Part shown: piece after piece, positions 33,632 through 33,675 of the stretch
Layout of the letters: each line of letters starts with the position of its first letter
Numbering within the stretch: position 1 is the stretch's first letter
Source of the DNA: Apostichopus californicus
Lineage: Eukaryota; Echinodermata; Holothuroidea; Aspidochirotida; Stichopodidae
DNA: 33,675 nt
Direction of reading: 5' to 3'
Assembly: GCA_020650975.1 (NCBI GenBank)
Contig: JAIPMN010002971.1
Span: 1 to 33,675, forward strand
The notes under the pieces: generated by a model
Told to the model about the DNA's origin: nothing
The model's database searches: none
What the model saw: the letters and a program-made list of their open reading frames with translations, nothing else
Translations under genes and position numbers: made by a program

Positions 33632-33675
33632 GTAATGTATAATATAAATATACACACACATAAATAAATATATGT

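Noticed and set aside
1..33675. CRISPR arrays, operons or prokaryotic genes
   Set aside because: No regularly spaced short repeats, no ribosome binding sites and no long uninterrupted genes. Gene structure is eukaryotic.

Overview
The window looks like nuclear DNA of an invertebrate animal, probably a marine deuterostome. It is AT-rich and gene-poor. Coding sequence comes as short exons with GT/AG borders, and there are microsatellites, minisatellites and LINE retrotransposon remains. TAGGCCT-rich low-complexity patches at 18.1-19.4 kb recall echinoderm or hemichordate genomes, but that assignment is only an impression. No prokaryotic gene organisation, CRISPR array or convincing RNA gene was seen.

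Layout. 1-7.3 kb: mostly non-coding, with small palindromes, G/C runs and a CA microsatellite, plus one unassigned plus-strand open segment near 6.1 kb. 7.3-9.2 kb (minus): the 5' part of a split gene whose exons encode a signal peptide followed by a cysteine-containing, Ig-like extracellular segment. The exons match in phase. 10.3-12.5 kb: splice-like sites, a degenerate ~60-bp minisatellite, a perfect palindrome, an inverted pair of ~75-bp repeats carrying CCAAT and octamer-like motifs, and a 120-bp polypurine tract. 16.6-16.9 kb (minus): a decayed or exonic piece of a conserved, probably transposon-derived protein family. 20.25-20.76 kb: a nested tandem repeat with a 171-bp dimer. 21.0-23.0 kb (minus): a tentative three-exon gene of unknown function.

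23.16-31.42 kb: a minus-strand LINE graveyard. An L1/Tx1-like element (A) keeps an ORF1 start, an ORF1 C-terminal domain and a decayed endonuclease/reverse-transcriptase ORF2. Its ORF1 is split by a second, nearly complete CR1/L2/jockey-group LINE (B) of about 3.7 kb, itself dead from stops, frameshifts and loss of endonuclease residues. Upstream lies a fragment of another L1-like ORF2 (C).

32.4-33.67 kb (plus): the 5' end of a Cys-loop ligand-gated ion-channel gene (nicotinic-receptor type). It has a TATA box, a signal-peptide-like first exon with a one-base frame problem, and a clean second exon whose length and phases match the corresponding nicotinic-receptor exon. The rest of the gene lies beyond the window.

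All split-gene models were made by eye from splice signals, phase agreement and reading frame. None is supported by transcripts or database searches. The LINE domains and the Cys-loop exon are the most secure calls.
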